In this document: piece after piece, positions 22,951 through 36,000 of the stretch
Layout: every line of letters starts with the position of its first letter
Position numbering within the stretch: position 1 is the stretch's first letter
Source of the DNA: Drechmeria coniospora
Taxonomy: Eukaryota > Ascomycota > Sordariomycetes > Hypocreales > Ophiocordycipitaceae
DNA: 64,000 nucleotides
Assembly (NCBI RefSeq): GCF_001625195.1
Contig: NC_054391.1
Coordinates: forward strand, 1,736,001-1,800,000
Direction of reading: 5' to 3'
The notes under the pieces: generated by a model
What the model was told of the DNA's origin: nothing
Seen by the model: only the letters and a program-made list of their open reading frames with translations
Database searches by the model: none
Translations under genes and position numbers: made by a program

Positions 22951-24378
22951 CTACTTCTCGCTCCCCGTCTGTACACAAAGCTTTTCCAGCAGTCTGCTAA
23001 ACTCAACCGACCGCGTATCCACCATTCTCCAGAATAAGTCGGCAACCCAGAAAATAATGACAAACGTGAACAAGTTTCCGAGAAAGCACCCGGCCGCCCA
23101 CTTGGTCGTAGTTTCTGTCCCAAAGTAACGCCAAATCGCAGGGGTAATGGCATAGCTAATCATATGCACGAAAGGCCCGTGGACAATGTACAGTGAGTAG
23201 CTGATCTCGCCCAAGTACTGCGCAAATCTGGTCAAAAAAGGCCGTTGAATGGTTGACGAGTTGCACACGGCCCAGACGGTGATGATGGCGCCAGCACCGT
23301 GGATGAATCGTTTCCTGTCCTCACCTTGGAAGTTTTCTGGAATTAGCGACGACAGCCAGGCGTAGCCAGGCGCCGCGTGGAAGGCCACTGGCGGGCATGA
23401 CATTAGGTACAGGCCAAGTAGAAAGATCACTGGGGGTGCGACGGTCTTCATTTTTCGATGCAGCATCGAATAAAGGCGGATCGTCGAGCCATTACCAGTC
23501 TCGTCGGCCCATCTCACCAGGATATTTGCTGCATCTCCCCCTTCCTTCTCGCTGCGTGCGTTCGTGACCATGTCGATCTCGGCGAGCCAAGCGCCTGCGA
23601 GAAACAGGACAGCCTCCCAGCGGGTCCAGGCAGCGGCGTACACAATAAGAGCGAACATGAACAGCCAACGGCACGAGGTGCGGAAGGGGGCAAAGGCAAC
23701 GAGTGCGAGTGTGACAAGAACTGAGCAGCGAAACTCTTGCGGCACCGTCCAGAGATGAGGATCATATTCGCCAAAGTAACCCTGGGGACCCCAGAGGTTG
23801 AAGAGGGGCGTTACTCGGCTCCGCCAGTCGTCTAGTTGTGACAGAAAGGTTGGCTGACGGACTGGTTGGTAGTCTACGTAGTAGAAAAGTTCACGGTTGG
23901 CGGCGATGTTGGCCCGTCCAGATTCCCACCAGCCCATGTGTACGGTCATGGCCGTTACCAAAGTTGCCACCAAGGGGGGCATATATAACCTGACGCCGCG
24001 TCGCATCAGACTCGAGCTGACAGTCTTGAACAGATCATCCCACCGGTCCTGGCGCATGAGACGCAATGGCTTCAGAGATATGACATATCCGCCGACGACG
24101 AAGAAGATGCAGACCATGGCGTGGCCGGCATGGACGATTCGCAAAAATGGGAGTTGCAAAATCGACAAATTCTGTCCCATGTATCCATATCCGAGATCTA
24201 CCGTTATCGAGTAGGCCCAGATGGTGTGGAACAAGAGAACGATGACGGCGGCGATTCCTCGGAGCCCATTCAGGCTTGACGTTGGCGTAAGCTTCGGCGA
24301 TGGCGCGGTGCGACCCTGGAGAGCGCGAGAGAGATAACTCGGGAGAATGATAAGAAAAGCATCCTTAAAAAAATCCAT
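22951..24378 (-). CDS. acyltransferase 3 (OafA/YrhL) family membrane protein
   Basis: Single exon, 475 residues, starting at the ATG at 24378; the open frame extends eight codons further only to a TTG. Members of this family (PF01757) move acyl groups onto sugars, antibiotics or other small molecules across or at a membrane. The N-terminal consensus L-N-G-L-R-G-I-A-A is followed by the catalytic-type histidine in L-L-F-H-T. Around ten hydrophobic segments follow. The motif F-F-V-V-G-G-Y-V-I-S matches the usual F-F-V-L-S-G-Y-x-I, and the C-terminal L-G-E-I-S-Y-S-L-Y-I-V-H-G is a strong family match. The substrate cannot be told from the sequence. In fungi such genes are common near secondary-metabolite genes, but none adjoins this one here. 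Confidence 0.9.
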   Translation of the reverse strand: MDFFKDAFLIILPSYLSRALQGRTAPSPKLTPTSSLNGLRGIAAVIVLLFHTIWAYSITVDLGYGYMGQNLSILQLPFLRIVHAGHAMVCIFFVVGGYVISLKPLRLMRQDRWDDLFKTVSSSLMRRGVRLYMPPLVATLVTAMTVHMGWWESGRANIAANRELFYYVDYQPVRQPTFLSQLDDWRSRVTPLFNLWGPQGYFGEYDPHLWTVPQEFRCSVLVTLALVAFAPFRTSCRWLFMFALIVYAAAWTRWEAVLFLAGAWLAEIDMVTNARSEKEGGDAANILVRWADETGNGSTIRLYSMLHRKMKTVAPPVIFLLGLYLMSCPPVAFHAAPGYAWLSSLIPENFQGEDRKRFIHGAGAIITVWAVCNSSTIQRPFLTRFAQYLGEISYSLYIVHGPFVHMISYAITPAIWRYFGTETTTKWAAGCFLGNLFTFVIIFWVADLFWRMVDTRSVEFSRLLEKLCVQTGSEK

Positions 24379-27300
24379 ATCGATTTTTTGATTCGGATTC
24401 AATCGTGAGAGGGGGCATCATATCAGCCGTTTTCGAGCCGTAGAATGATGCCAATGTGCGAGAATACCAGTAGCACACAACTCGGGGACAACAACCAGTT
24501 GAGCTGGGCATCAGGACGAGTGACGGCGGTTGTTTTGTAAAAGAAATGAATTATGAGTGGGCACATGAAGAGCTGTTGATAATCGACCGCAAACATGAGG
24601 TGATCACACGTCATGCAAGCCAGATATTTCAGTACTTACACGGCATGGTTCTGTTTTAGGTCAACATATTAAGCTTCATGTTCTAGATATGGCGACGCAA
24701 TGCAGGCAACCCACTTGATTGAGACTCCCTACCTCGAAACCGGAGGACCATACCCGCCTACTCCGTACTTCCTTACACTTTTCATACACACACAAACTTT
24801 ATCAGAAATGATTCATGCAACTTTCTTTGGCGAATCCTTATTGGGAGCACTGTCTCAAAATTGTCGCGAACCACACACTTCAAGTTAAACCCTGCCAAAG
24901 CCAGAGAAACACAGGGAGGGGACGAGGCGGAGGAATCTGACTCCCGAAGACTCTTCAAATGATACGCATAATACGGAGTAGATATCATGAAAGGAAATGA
25001 GAAGCGTATCAGCAGTACTTGTACGGTAGTGCTTGTACCTGCCAATGCACCGGTGCGCCCGGGGTATTACTACTTGTAGTATTTTACTTCGTACTCCTGC
25101 ACTTAAAGATACTTTACGGCAAGCCTACCCTACCCTGCCATTGCCGAGTCATTTCAACCAGAAGTCTTCATGACGAATTGTCGGTCGTTGCTCGAGCCGG
25201 CAACGCACTGACATGCGATAGTATCCCACGAGCCCAGCAGAGATTGGTAGCAGTACGGTAATGTTCCTCGGCCGCCTTGAGTTTCAGAGGAGGCAACGCC
25301 AACTTTTCATCACCATTTTCCTGATTCGTCCTCCATGTCATGTTAATCAGTCCATGTACTTGCAGTCCAGTACATGTTGGCCATGGGGTGGAGTAAGTGC
25401 CGAACTACACTCTCCGACAGGGCAGCAGCCCATTCCCAACGACTTATACGTGATCTCTCGTTTCCTGCCCGCGAGAACGGCGTCCATCGTACGAGTACTT
25501 GTCCTGTGCACATTTCACCCAGGACTACAAGCACGAGTACTGTACAAGTACCCCTAGTTGTACATGTACAAAGACAAGTAAAGCAATACACGAGCGCTCG
25601 ACAAAACGGTAGATTATAAGTATTACCAGAAGTGGCAATGGTGGGTAGATGCACAAGGCCAGGATGAAGTGGGAGGGGGACTATCGAAAACCAGTCGAGT
25701 GGCAAACGCGCAATCACATGACCAGCTGGACCCTCACGGACCAATTAATACAGCTGCCAGAGTACTCAGTACTAGTGTTCGAGGGATTTTATCTGCATTT
25801 TCGTGTTATGTGGTTGTGGTCATCTGTTCTCGTACGACCATAGACTGACGAGGTATTAGGGTTGACTCCCGTCGTCAATGGAGGGTGGTGGGCTCGGTCT
25901 CAACTGGCCTGGCATGATGCTGGGAGGGAATAATGCTTGCATGAATGCGACGATTGGCACATTTATATTAGCAACCTGTCGATATAGGAAGGTGATGAGT
26001 TACAGAGTTGATTTACCGTACTAGTATGTCCTTGCCCTGTCCATGTTCGTATTTGGCCACTACAATTTCGAAATTTTGGCCGCCTAAGCGCCGCTCTGCT
26101 CACCCTCCCTCGCCAGATGAGGATCATGCAGTGAGGGTGGGACCATCATCAGCTTGTGCTCTTCATCTTCCTTTGACAATAATCGGTCCGGACTGTCTTC
26201 AGTCTTCGTCAATACGCCCTGAAAGCTTTCGCCGATACTGCATCATGCTTGCAATGAGAAACTGACTCTAACATTGATTACGGTGCTGGTCGTCATAAGT
26301 TGCAAAAGCTGCCTACGAAACTCCCTGCGAAGCACCTGTCGACAGTTAAAAGGCCTCACCATGCAACTCGATGCCTATTCGTAACGCTGAAAATCGCACA
26401 CACCTCAGGTTCATTTCCTTATAATCACGCCGCCGTCGCTCTACAAAGAGCTATACACTCAACTATGACGAAGCAGTGGAACTACTAGAATACACCAGAG
26501 CCAAACCATTGTCTCGAAGTTTTACCTGCGGATAGAGATATGACTCGGAAAATAGGTGGACAGGTGGTTTTACCTTCGTGGATTCCTTCCTGGCTTCCTT
26601 CCAACGCCTCGAACCGAAGATGTTCAATACATCTCTCAAATGAAACAAACTCTGTCTGATAGAGATGCGTTCCAGTCCAACGAAAGCGGCGTGGATTATC
26701 ACAATCTTTGACGGCAGAACAATCCACCGGCCTTAAAAATCAATGTCTCTTGGCGATCTTCTTTGCTTCAGTTTCAAAAACGGACCAAAACTTACCCATC
26801 TACAGAATCTTTAAATCTTCTGGATAGCGCGAGTCTCCCCCATGGAACTGTCGACATAACGGCCGGTCGGCTGCCCGCAAAATTCCATCACGATTCTGCA
26901 GTGTAGTCTCTATTCTAGGACGCGAAGACGCTTCTAAAGTTTACACCTAGTGGCAATACGCCAGCAAATCGTCCATATCCGTTGACGGCCAAGAAAATAG
27001 GGTCAAACGTACCCGTAAGCTTGGGCTGTTTACGCTGGCCTGTATGGAACGAATCCCACAACGTGGGATAGAAACCCAAGTGGTCAAGAGTTGATCGGCC
27101 AACCCTGGGTGGAGGTGGATATAGTGATGCGACCTGTTGCGCAATAGTCGTGCTACACCCCTTCAAAGGAAAGAGATGACCGCCAACGATTCTTACTTCC
27201 AGCCCGTCTTAGAGCCCTCGCAATGAAATGTAACCAAGGGTGGCTCATGCCAATATGCAGTCGACCAGCACTACCCGAGCGGAGTACATCGGCTGAACAA

Positions 27301-30300
27301 TTTTCTAGGTAGAGCACATTGGCTGAACATTTTTCTGTTCAGAGCACATCGGCTGAACATTGTTCTGGGCAGAGTGCATCGACTGAACATTGGTCTGGGC
27401 AGAGTACTTCGACTGAGGAATGTTGTCCAACATGGTAGGTACCAGGACGAGGTTGAGTTAAGAACTTGAGCACGTCAATTTTCGAAATGCGTTCGATTTT
27501 GCACGCGGAGTTTTAAAGCAAAATAATACATTTTCAGTCACACAAGCCACCTTCTTGCGCCTGAAATTTCTCAATAGCCAACCCGGAGCAGTCGACGATT
27601 GAGTTTCCCAGCAATGCGGCCCAATGCTGACGTTGATCGGGTTGATAAACTCCGAAGCATAGAGCGACATGCACGGTGACATTCGAAAAAAAAACGAAAG
27701 GAGTTAGTTAATTGTTAATGAAGTAATGGAGTATCCCGGCCATGAACCTTGAAGAACGTCTTAAGTCAAGCAGAAAGTGCGCCGGCATTTTAGGTATCGT
27801 AGAACAGTACTCCGTACTGGAACACGCTATGGCCAGCGGGCTCAAGATATTCAAATTTGTTAGCCTTCAGTATGTTGCTTTCAGATTCATTCTAGCTGTG
27901 TCTCCGTTAGCCTATTGCAACGCAAGGTGCATCACCTTCTGCATCTGTAGGCACGCATTCCGACTGGAATGGCTTGGCAGTCGGTCTCGGGGAACTATGG
28001 AGGTAGCTGTCACTAGTCAGTTGTACCTGCTCCTCGGCTGAATGAACTGAATGCCTTGAGTCATTGGGCCCAACGGGGTCCGTCCAGTTACAAACGTGGA
28101 ACACGGGTAAGAAGACCCAACAAGTGTGGCGGGCTGCTGAGCATGGATATAGACCTCGTGAAATGTTGATCGGTCAACGAGAAAATCAACGATTAAGCAC
28201 GTTGCTCCTGGGGGCGGCTGTGCCATTCTGTCTGTCCATTGTTGAGCGCTCTCAGAGGGGCGCATCTTGGCTGATGGTTTTTCGTATTTGCCAAGGAAAA
28301 CAGCACCATCCAAGTACAGCTGAATACCACCATAAGCCCATTATATGCATCGAGGCGAAGCGACGGGAAAATACATCCGGGTACGAAATAATAGCACGAG
28401 AATCGTTTAAACTGTGTGTATGTGCCATCAGTTGACCTGGAAGTACCAAGCCCTTTCTTCCGCTAAATGTAATACCCCGATGAGGAGTAGGATCCTGAAC
28501 GAAGAATAAACCAAGTGTTCCGCTGGCCTCGTGATGCGTTTTGAGGCGCCGTCAATGCATCAACAGCTTTCGATTGGCACCCCTTCATCTAAAAGGCGGC
28601 AGCAATATGGATCGGTCGAGAAAAGACTTAGGTACTTGAGCGGATAGGGGCTGTGAAAAGGAGTCTTTGTGGTGCTTTTGAGCAACTTTACTATTTCCTC
28701 CGTTGTTTCTTTGTGCGCGAACCTATCAGGCCATAGCTCATTTCCCATCGTATCCAATTGTGGTAAACGAACATGATGGGCCAGTTACATACCGGAAGCG
28801 ATGAAACACAACAATAGCCAGATAGCCCAAGTGATGTACGGGGGTAGGAAGTAGAATGACGACATTCTGGGGGTGAATCTGGAGTATGTGGTACCATTGC
28901 AACTCTGGAGTAGTATACTAGCCGCCGTAAGACACGCGACAATACGGGAAAGCAAACAAAAGCACGGGGTTTTCGATGCTCCCTCTATGGTCATGTCGCT
29001 TTCAAATCTCCAGTTCCGTCATTTGACTTGACCGTCGTTTCGTCTACAGATCAGCCTGCAGGGAAAACTATCCTAGGATTCACAGGGCTTGCACAAGAGA
29101 CTTCCAGGCAGCGAGAGGTGCTTACCAGGACCTGTACTGTAAGCATTTGCGAGCAGAGAATGCTGCAAGTGTACTATACGGAGTAAGTACATGAGCATTG
29201 CATGTCACCGTGCGGAGTACGAGGAAGAAAATCAACATCCGTTTCATTCCCGAGTATCTCGTCACATCTAAATGTAAGGAAGTACGGAGTACTAATACAT
29301 GTACTTACTGCGAAAGTATGTACTGTATGTACAAGTACAGTATGTATACGGAGTAAAATAGCTGGGAGTTTTACGTAACAGCTACCCTCGCTCTTAGTAC
29401 GTCGGAGTCGGCCGAATATCAAAGAGGGTAATAGTACGAGTGCAGACCGACCTCGGTAGGATTTAGTCTATATGACCGAGCGTGCTATAGCACCCCCATG
29501 CACTCCACAACTGCTGCCCTCGGTCTCAATCGCACCGCTTGACTATGAGGCATTAACACCGAATTGTATCCAATTTTTGCAGCCCTACGAATACAACGAA
29601 ATCTCACGTCTATCGCGCCAAGGCCTGCGTTTAGATGGCCTTCGGGTACTGGGATCTAGCTAGCCTGCTGTCAAGATCGAAGACGGTACACCAACACGTA
29701 CTGTATTGCCACGGGACAAGTTGAAGTTGATACGATACCAACGCAGGCGCATGGCCGAGCCATTCGTTCGTCCATCCCATCTCTACGCTGTCGCGGGCCG
29801 AAGCGAACAGAATCAGAAGGTGACTACGGTCGATGTTACAATAATCGCCACCACATCTGCGCTAAAGGAGATCCTGCGTTGGGAGGTACATGATGACATG
29901 TGACGGGCTGGTGTGACCGTGACAAGTTCTCTTCCCTCCAAGGTACAAGCCATGAGAAGGGAGGGAGTGGTCTGGACTCTGGATCGCCGTCGATTACATA
30001 CGAGTACATGTAGATACTTCTCATCGGGAAATGGGTTGCCGCTGGGGCAGCGCTGGAGGTAATAAACCGGTGCCCTTTTCATGCAACATAGATTTTCCTC
30101 CTCTAAACGGGCTTTGAACCGGGCCTAGGAGAAGTGACTATTCACTTGTGCCGTCATGCTCGTACATGTACAAGTACACTTACTTGTAAGTACTGTACAT
30201 CTAGGTGTACTTACAGTAGTTTCATGCATCAACACGACCGTTCTCCCGGACAAAAACACCGGGGAAGGATCGCTTGCAGGCAGCGATCCTGATGATACCT

Positions 30301-30991
30301 GCGTCTCGCTTTCATATTCGATCCACCTGAGCTATAATTCCCATGGCAGACCGGCCAATGAGACGGGCAGGATCCAGGCCACTCTCCCCGTACTTCGTCC
30401 ACATACTCCGGACTTGAGATTCCAACTCGTACCCCGGACTCCTACCTACATGTGTGTTTGTTTGACAGCAACGTTGTCGGCTCACGGAGCCGGACTCGCC
30501 TCCGTTCGGCCATTGGATGATGACGGGCATGCGAATTGGTTTGACAGGGACAAGGACCAAGTTCGGTGGCCCAGAGTGGCGCCGTCACATGTTTGGAGTT
30601 GTAGCAGCTCCGTGCAGCGGTACTCCGTATCCGTAATATGTGTACATCGTGCGTAGCTACCGACCGATGGAGTCTGAAACTCCAGCAGTTAGTTCAACTA
30701 AACCATGCCAAGGTAACCCCACAAGATTTATTGTCGGTGTATTTCGCGCTTGTTCAGTGCTCGAAATGAGTTGAACACGACCCCAAACTGCAACAGGCTC
30801 TCGGTCGTGCGAATAAACAAGCGCTGAAGGCTTCTCTTATTTCATTCATCGTTTCGCACCCGAACCCGCTCTCCATCTCTTCTCGAAATCGAGTTCCAGC
30901 AACCATCAACCTCAGTCAAGAACCGATTCGCAAGGACGTGGTCTTGCCGCATCGCCAACTGCCTCCGAAGAGCAACACCAACGCAGCCTCT
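24379..30991. other. gene desert of about 6.6 kb
   Basis: No gene is supported in 6.6 kb. The base composition is more balanced than in the coding parts. It holds a 30-bp tandem repeat (27282-27431), GTAC-rich patches around 25000-25060, 25480-25580, 29160-29420 and 30155-30200, and TACTCCGTAC copies at 24759, 27808 and 29282. The longest open frames (for example 26463-26727 and 28017-28313 on the minus strand) have no recognisable domain. I see no transposase or reverse-transcriptase motif. The last 300 bases, which are pyrimidine-rich, are the likely promoter of the Zn2Cys6 gene. Confidence 0.5.
27282..27431 (+). repeat. 30-bp tandem repeat, five diverged copies
   Basis: Units start at 27282, 27312, 27342, 27372 and 27402 with consensus GAGNACATCGGCTGAACATT followed by TTTCTGGGCA. 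Units 2 and 3 are closest; unit 5 is the most degenerate. No reading frame is kept open through it (TGA in each unit on the plus strand), so it is not a protein repeat. Confidence 0.9.
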
Positions 30992-31997
30992 ATGTTTAAC
31001 TCGTCACCGATGCAGCCGGGGGAGAGCCCAACGGCCATCTCCCAGCAGCTCACGGCGGCGGAGGGAAAGAGAAAAGTAAAGCTTGGATACCATAGAACGT
31101 CCATGGCATGCGGTATGAATCGCCTCCCCCCACAGTGTTCCAACAATGCAGGCGCAAAGGACGGACACTTACATGAGATGTGAAGAGCCCTGTCGTCAAA
31201 GAAAGATACGATGCACGCCGGCGCCAAACGACCGAGATTGTCTCAGCTGCATCCGCCTAAAGAAGAAATGCGTGTTCGCCCCGACAAAGAATCGAGTGGG
31301 AAGCGTGGAATCAATGAAGGGTGTCATTCAGACCGAGTCTTCCTTGGAGTCTGTCGGAGCGAGGTCCGCACAACGCGTCGACGACCCTTCTCTTACTGTG
31401 GCCTCGGGCGTTTATGCCTTTAGAAACAATGACGGTACGCACCGGTTACTTGGGGAAATATATTTTGTCACCGCTGACGAGGACGAAGGATTCGGGAAGA
31501 GAGACACGTCAGAAGACGAGGGCGCCTTCGGATCACACTCCGCCTCCATCGGCTTGGCAGACAGGTATGGGGGAGCTCCGACATCAAGTTGGGAAACTCC
31601 CGTTGTTTGCTCCAAGCTTCGTTCCATCGACAACTCGAGACCGTACACCCCGATGCAATCGGCCATTCCTGGCCGGGCCGCGACCAACGTAGGGATGTCA
31701 GACCATTCCCTTTACCTCAACTGCAACTGTGCCGAATGCATGGGCCCTCATGGCCAGCGACAGGACACCTCCGGCCGGCCGCCATATAATACCATGGACA
31801 CCTATCCATCTGTCTACGGCCAACCAGCCGTCGGCGGAGCTGGTCCTTGTGTCGTGAGGCCCGGCATGCAAGCATCGCCAACCGAATCCGCCATACCGCA
31901 GGCCGAAGGGTGGCTGCCGGAGACGTTCCCGTATCAACAGTATACCTGTTCAGCTCCGATGGGTGGCATGGACGGCTACTACATCATCAACAATTAG
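30992..31997 (+). CDS. Zn2Cys6 transcription factor, short form
   Basis: Two exons are inferred, 30992-31112 and 31186-31997 (phase 1), giving 310 residues. The splice brings together the Zn2Cys6 cluster: the exon 1 end reads K-R-K-V-K-L-G-Y-H-R-T-S-M-A-C, and the junction codon gives E-P-C-R-Q-R-K-I-R-C. Cysteines fall at 40, 43, 50, 59, 62 and 69, the pattern C-x2-C-x6-C-x8-C-x2-C-x6-C. Without the intron the first CxxC pair is lost, which is why this acceptor (TGTGAAG) was chosen among several AGs. The basic loop and the K-V-K-L-G-Y-H-R-T-S lead-in resemble a known hypocrealean subgroup. The rest is Gly-, Ser- and Pro-rich, and I see no fungal middle homology domain, so it is a short regulator. 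A target cannot be named; there is no adjacent cluster on the left. Confidence 0.87.
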
Positions 31998-33078
31998 CGG
32001 ATCCTGACAGGTACTAAACTTGGGAACTGATACGACTACGGAGTACTTTTTTTCGAGCTCATATGTGTTATGCCTGGTGTACATGATTCGCACCCGGTGA
32101 TTTGGAATGCCGTTTTCGGTGTCATTTGGGATGTCGTTCGGGCAATCGTTGGATCTGTCGTCTGGCCTGATGTTATGAAATGGAGCCGCGCCTCCGACCA
32201 AAGGCGGCGATTTCGCCTGGTCTGTGATCGAGCTATGTGTAGGAGGTACCTGGGTTGTATTTTGATGAAACTCCTCTTCACATAGCCTGGCTGGGACACA
32301 ACACGACCACAAACGACGGCGGCTGCCGTCGGAATCATCTGAAGCACTTTCATCGCTCGCTTGGAAGCAAAAAGCGGCCAACCAACCGTACAAAGAAGAA
32401 CATGAAAAAAGGCCCCTTCCAGTGGGTTTTAGCATGAACAATGCACCTAAGCATGGACCATTTGGCGTGATGCCTTTGCATGTAAGATTGTCTTTTTGCG
32501 ACTCCATCCCATAGTGCCCAGCAAGACGACATAAACAATTGGTATGCGCAATTGTGGCGAGAATTTCCATTGGAAAATCTTGCTTGCAAATCCTGTTGCC
32601 TCTTCTTTGTTTTCCTTGTTCAGTCGCTTTGCGCTCTTTCATTCAGTCTATGCCATCCGCCAATGATTGCTGCACAGAGGCCGTGTCGCGTGCATCATAC
32701 AACTGAAAAAACAGTGGTGAATGAATGCCGGACGGTCATGAGCACAGGTGACTAGCTCATAACCCAAGAAGCGCTGAAATATGAATAACGGACATCCATA
32801 ACTTATTTCGCCTCTGCCCTATCGTGCCAGATCTTGCTCCGCTTTCTGCACCGAAAGCACGTTTCTATATTCACTGCTCCGGAGAAACGACGAAGACAGT
32901 ACTCCGTACACATGGTCATCTTGCCTCTCCTTAAAAATATAAGTAAATATCGTCCGACTTGAAGAAGCGCCTCCAAGATTCTGGCAGTTCACGAAATAAA
33001 AGCATAAAGTTGTCACTTATTCCCAATACCAACAGTAACCAGCAACGTCTCTGCCTTTTGCCCATCGACGCCAGAGAA
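31998..33078. other. intergenic spacer
   Basis: No gene is supported. A 230-codon minus-strand frame (31950-32642) overlaps the end of the Zn2Cys6 exon and has no domain. A TACTCCGTAC copy lies at 32900, and the last 150 bases are the presumed promoter and leader of the next gene. Confidence 0.5.
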
Positions 33079-36000
33079 ATGGACGACAATACAGGGCAGT
33101 TTACCGCATCACCATGTGAGCTACGCTGAACAACCCCAGTCAGAACTTCATTCAACTAACCACATAAGAAGCACTTCAGCATGCTAGCCAGCAGCTCGCT
33201 CGTTGGAAGAGTGGCCGCCCAGTTTGTGCGCCCGGCCAGGACAATGCCATTTTGCCGGCCGAGGAATTGGACGAAGACCGGGACGAAAACCAGCCACCAC
33301 TGGGTTATGCCAATGTTCTACCTGCTCGCGGACAAGATTCCATTACGAGCCAGCAGGACTGGGAGTATACGCCCGAGAAGAGCCAAGGTTTCCAAGTCGA
33401 GTTTCCCCCTGGACCTCAAGCTGGCAAGCAAGTACTCTTATACGGCTTCCAGGGGTGCGTCCCTTTTGTATCCAGCTCATTCAAGTCTTTTCAGGCTGCT
33501 GTCCAAAGGCTCCTCAGCCTGGACACAATCTCCAGTCCGTCGGCTTACTATACACTCGTGCATTTTGACACCAGCAACGACGGCAAGCTCACCTGGATCA
33601 CCGACGAGGTGGACTCACCCGAGGGGCCGGCGATCAAGCACGTCCTGGAGCACTTTTTTCCTGGCATAAACGGCAACGGTGAGACGCATAAGATGACCTG
33701 CTCCGGATGTGCCTTATTTGTCAAGCTTCCGCACGAGAAAACACCGGCGAGCTGGAAGCCGGCAGAGAGCCAGCTGCTGGCCGACGTGGCGCAGCTTGAC
33801 TTCGTCGAGGATAGAGACACTATCCCGTCCAAGGCCTATTTTTGTTTCCCCAGCGACTTTGGGGATGATGACACACCGATGGACGCATGGGATTCGCGGC
33901 AGTATCTCGCCCATCTGCGAACGGCGGCCGGTGTGTTGGTGGGGCCTCCTAGGTGTGGCGGCAGCATTCACCACTCCGTCTTGAAGCTGCGCAAGGTAGA
34001 TGACACCGGGTCCTGGAGCGACTCTGTGCGGACTTACGGCTTTTCGGGAATCCGACAGTCTGATCTGCGGGCCATACAGCCATGGAGGAACGCGGCTGAG
34101 GCCAAGGCCAACGGCGAGTGGGCAAAGGATTCCAGGGGAAATGATGTTGCGCGCATGCCTGAAGTACAACTTTTGCGCCAAACCCTCCCAGACAAGAACG
34201 TATACTTTGTTATACCGGGATTCTACCCAGATATGACGCCCGATTTTGCCAACTTCGTCCCAGAGGTCCACTTACTCCGACCGACCAGCGTCCAGTTCCC
34301 AGCTGCTTTGTCCCGTATGCGTGCTATTGTTGACAACTTCCTGGGAAATGAGGTTCATGGAGTGACCCATATTCGCCTGCTCTCGGGTCGACGGACAATA
34401 GGGGATGATATCGACAGCAATCAGGGGACACTTCTGCTGCCAATGAAGGGCACGGTATCGGCTGACCATATCGCCAAGTGCCTCACCGAACTCGTCCGAG
34501 ACGATGCCCGCTTCATCGTACTGCACCCGATATACCAGGATGAGGAAACTACGCTCCATGCAGGGTGGGCAAAAGGAACTTCCTCTCGGGAGTCAACTCT
34601 CCCTCTGCCACCACTGGGCTCGACTGTCGCCGAGTTCAGGGAGCAGGTGTATGAGCTGTGCCAGCTACTGGTCGGCGAGCGGGTTTTGTACAATCCCGAC
34701 GCCGACGATGTCAGCATCAGCCCCTATCTTTTGAATGGACTGGAGCTACCGACCTACATTGTTGGCCCGAAAACAACAGATGATGAGTGGTTCAGTATTC
34801 GTGCCCAGATGCCCACGCGCAATGCCAATGTGCACATCTGGCCAGCGTCGAAATGGGATTGGCAAAAGCGCATGGCCAGGAGCAACATTTGGGGTCCTCG
34901 GTATGGGCCTGCGGCGCGTTACAGTGGGAATTCTGACGTCGACGAAAAGAACCTGGCTCTCCAACGACCAACTCAAGTAGATTCTTACAGGCTCTCTGAA
35001 TCGACCGACGTTATCGACAGCGATTTGATGGCAAAGCAACGGAAGCCTAGGCAGTCACGGCATGAATCTGACAACGCCGGCTCCCAGGTCTACTCCATAT
35101 TCGAGGATCACCGTTCAGTGTCACCGGTTGAATACGAGCCGAAAGGCTCCGCAGTGACTGCGGCCATCGTTCCGGACATCGGGCTCAACGAAGTCGCCCG
35201 CGAGAAACGCCTCACTCGAAAACTTCGCAGCATGCTCCTGCAGCGCATTGTAAGATGTCCCTACCCCCAGTGCGACTTTACTATCCGCGGCGAGGAAAAT
35301 CATGCGTTCGAATCGCACGTTTACAAGTGGCATCTCGCGAGGAAGTGTATCTGGTGCGACGAGCCTGTCTTCGAATGGTGGGATGATGAACGCAAAGATA
35401 GGCATCTGCGAGAGAAGCACAGAGAACGTCTTATGGGTTCACTGGGCGTAACCAGTGGCGTCATCACGCAGAGAGACGGTGAGGAGATAGTAACCATCCC
35501 CCTCAAACAACTGCCCTCGATCGTGTACTGGTCCAGCAGCCTCCCGGGACCACCTGCTGACACCAACCCGTACGACGACGACGAGACACGCCATGCCACC
35601 TCCCTACATCCGCTGTATGGACCTGGCCAGCGCTTCTGCGACCGTTGCGGTCGTGATCGGCGACACTTTGCGACGAAGGCGGAGGAGTTATATCACGACC
35701 GAAACTGCGTCCCTGGGGTTCTTAATGGTGCACGATGCAACTTCTGCAAAGACTGTGGCGCCTACCGGTGGTACACGCACGAGGACATCCTTCGCAGTGG
35801 CCGCTGCCCGAACGGTGCGTACGAGCCTTGCAGTCACTTGTCGGATCCGCAGGGGCCCGGGGAGTTCTGCGTTCGTTGCGGCATCGACTTCCGTCCTCTC
35901 TCACCGAGCGTACGTTTACTCCATGAAGAGTCGTGCAGGGGCTATGATTCGCAACCGGGGCGCTTCTGTCCTCACTGCGGCGTCAACTTTTGGGAGGGAC

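Noticed and set aside
31950..32642. 230-codon minus-strand open frame
   Set aside because: Overlaps the end of the Zn2Cys6 exon and has no recognisable domain or signal.
33172..33222. alternative acceptor at 33222 for the first intron of the zinc-module gene
   Set aside because: It keeps the frame but makes the intron 107 nt and lies far from the ACTAAC branch site near 33155; the acceptor at 33171 fits better. Not excluded without RNA data.
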